DNA from: Planctomycetia bacterium | GTDB lineage: Bacteria > Planctomycetota > Planctomycetia > Planctomycetales > Planctomycetaceae | DNA: 62,502 nucleotides | Assembly (NCBI GenBank): GCA_016200145.1 | Contig: JACQFH010000138.1 | Span: 1 to 62,502, forward strand | Direction: 5' to 3' | In this document: one piece after another, positions 61,386-62,502 of the stretch | Layout: every line of letters starts with the position of its first letter | Position numbering within the stretch: the first letter of the stretch is position 1 | Made by a program: the position numbers and the translations under genes | Notes under the pieces: generated by a model | Databases searched by the model: none | Told to the model about the DNA's origin: nothing | The model's input: the letters and a program-made list of their open reading frames with translations, nothing else

Positions 61386-62117
61386 ATGTCCATTTCCTGC
61401 GAATGTCCTGAATGCGGTAAACGGCTCAAGGCCGCGGATTCGGCGGCCGGGAAGAAGGCGAAGTGCCCGGATTGCGGCGGCGCCGTGCCGATTCCCGTGA
61501 GGAAGAAGCCGAAGCCCGAGTCTGCGGATGGTGGCGACTTCGATCTCCAGAACCTCGACATCGACGCCGGAATGGCCGGGCCGGTCGAAGAGGAACAGGT
61601 CGCCTGTGCCATGTGCGGCGAGATGGTCAAAGCGACGGCCAGCCGATGCCGGTATTGCGGCGAAAATCTGGAGGCGCCGCGCAGGAAAACGGGGAAGCGG
61701 TCGAGTTCTTCCGGACCGGGAATGCCGGTTCCCGTCGTGATCGCCTTCATCGTCGAATGTCTGTTCATCGGCCTGAACGGGCTGGGCATTGTCGGAAATC
61801 TGATGCAGTCTAACATCCCCGGGGCCGGCGGTTCGCTCGTTCGCATGGGGATCGAGGTTTCCATTGCCGCGGGCCTGTGGCAGAGAAAAAGCTCGGCTCG
61901 CATGTCGGCCCTTGTGCTCGACGGGATTGGGATCGTCCTCATGCTGGTGTGCGGCGGATTCCTGCTGGCCATGGGTCAGCAGCCCCAGTTCAAGGCCCAG
62001 ATTCCACAGGAGATGGGGGCGATCCTGGTCGTTATCCTGGCCGGGCAGATCGTGCTGTACATCACCGAGATTGTTGCCTTGATGACCGGTTCCGCGCAGG
62101 AGTACCTTGATCAATAA
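61386..62117 (+). CDS. zinc-ribbon membrane protein, tandem copy 2
   Basis: This 243-residue protein is very similar in residues 1-100 to copy 1: DNA identity extends from about 20 bp upstream of the ATG through the first zinc ribbon. The second ribbon (CAMC ... CRYC) is conserved. The helical part is diverged and shortened (about 112-132, 143-165, 168-190, 205-228). Concerted or recent exchange of the 5' halves is inferred. Confidence 0.8.
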   Translation: MSISCECPECGKRLKAADSAAGKKAKCPDCGGAVPIPVRKKPKPESADGGDFDLQNLDIDAGMAGPVEEEQVACAMCGEMVKATASRCRYCGENLEAPRRKTGKRSSSSGPGMPVPVVIAFIVECLFIGLNGLGIVGNLMQSNIPGAGGSLVRMGIEVSIAAGLWQRKSSARMSALVLDGIGIVLMLVCGGFLLAMGQQPQFKAQIPQEMGAILVVILAGQIVLYITEIVALMTGSAQEYLDQ

Positions 62118-62203
62118 ATTTCGTCACCGCAATCTGGAAACGGCCGCACCCGGTGTCATCATGTCGGCCCGACTCGCGAACGACGATTCATTAGAGACTC
62201 ATC

Positions 62204-62502
62204 GTGGCTGAAAACTCCGGACGGAAACGCAGCGTGCGAGGCGTGCCGTCGCCCGAGAAAGTGCGGCAGGCGGCGGCCGAATCTGCAGCGCCACCCGGAA
62301 AAAACTCCGGCTGGGCAAAGCTGCTGGGGAACAAGCCCCTGTCGGCCGGCGTGGGGGTGTCGATCGCGCTGGTCACGACGGGGATTGTGTGGTCACTGGC
62401 CACGTCGGGGAAACGCGACGCTCGATCGCCCGATGACGATGTCGCAGGGGCGGCCGCTGCGGAATCCCGGCCGACGAACCGCAAGCGGCGCGAGGCCAAC
62501 GC
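62204..62502 (+). CDS. partial CDS running off the window; membrane protein
   Basis: An uninterrupted frame from GTG 62204 to the window end encodes a basic N-terminus (MAENSGRKRSVRG), a hydrophobic segment (about residues 45-66; LSAGVGVSIALVTTGIVWSL) and a charged stretch. No family can be named from 99 residues. The start is uncertain because no ATG or clear ribosome-binding site exists nearby. Confidence 0.6.
   Translation, partial: MAENSGRKRSVRGVPSPEKVRQAAAESAAPPGKNSGWAKLLGNKPLSAGVGVSIALVTTGIVWSLATSGKRDARSPDDDVAGAAAAESRPTNRKRREAN

Overview
The window is a GC-rich chromosomal segment from a bacterium of the phylum Planctomycetota. The evidence is the gene content: two cytochrome-like DUF1587/1592/1595/1588/1585 proteins, a Tat-exported DUF1552 protein, a DUF1598 protein, two transmembrane Ser/Thr kinases fused to WD40 domains, a BlaI/M56 pair with TolB-like repeats, exported sugar-active enzymes, and many short palindromic intergenic repeats. 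The genus cannot be fixed from the sequence. No rRNA, tRNA, CRISPR array, integrase or transposase was seen.

Layout. 1-2500: two small membrane-anchored proteins and a gene-free, repeat-rich stretch with an AT-rich island. 2505-6865: a 1327-residue kinase/WD40 protein and a GYD protein. 6866-14915: a DUF1592-type cytochrome-like protein, a broken GxxExxY gene among 29-bp repeats, a DUF1552 protein, and a convergent DUF4838/CBM9-like glycan protein. 15146-20652: a very long DUF1592-type protein and a lactonase. 20786-27775: a kinase/WD40 gene followed 9 bp later by an SH3/HEAT/redoxin-like/WD40 protein. 27793-34447: DinB, Gfo/Idh/MocA oxidoreductase, alpha/beta hydrolase, pentapeptide-repeat protein and M3 peptidase. 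34642-40134: a GH-A-like glycosidase, then a four-gene minus-strand operon (BlaI regulator, M56/TolB sensor protease, two small proteins) with tandem operator dyads in its promoter. 40135-42101: repeat and pseudogene debris, an unknown gene, and an 85-aa/HNH gene pair. 42234-45219: an esterase with two GDSL domains, the second damaged. 45614-53459: a caspase-like hypothetical, DUF1598, hybrid histidine kinase, aspartokinase, a membrane protein, and a class I amidotransferase-like protein lacking its catalytic cysteine.

54089-60249 is the most original region. Six plus-strand genes lie in series: a three-helix membrane protein, three tandem paralogous lipoproteins, a trypsin-like protease with a histone-like basic tail, and a cysteine-rich lipoprotein. 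They look like one envelope-associated system of unknown function. 60548-62502 holds two tandem zinc-ribbon membrane proteins and the 5' end of a further gene.

Much of the identifiable content is exported or envelope-associated: glycan and ester hydrolysis, lactonase, cytochrome-like proteins, lipoproteins, and surface sensing through kinases and M56. Intergenic DNA is dominated by several families of palindromic repeats. Some of these fall inside spurious 5' extensions of reading frames, and this decided several start codons.
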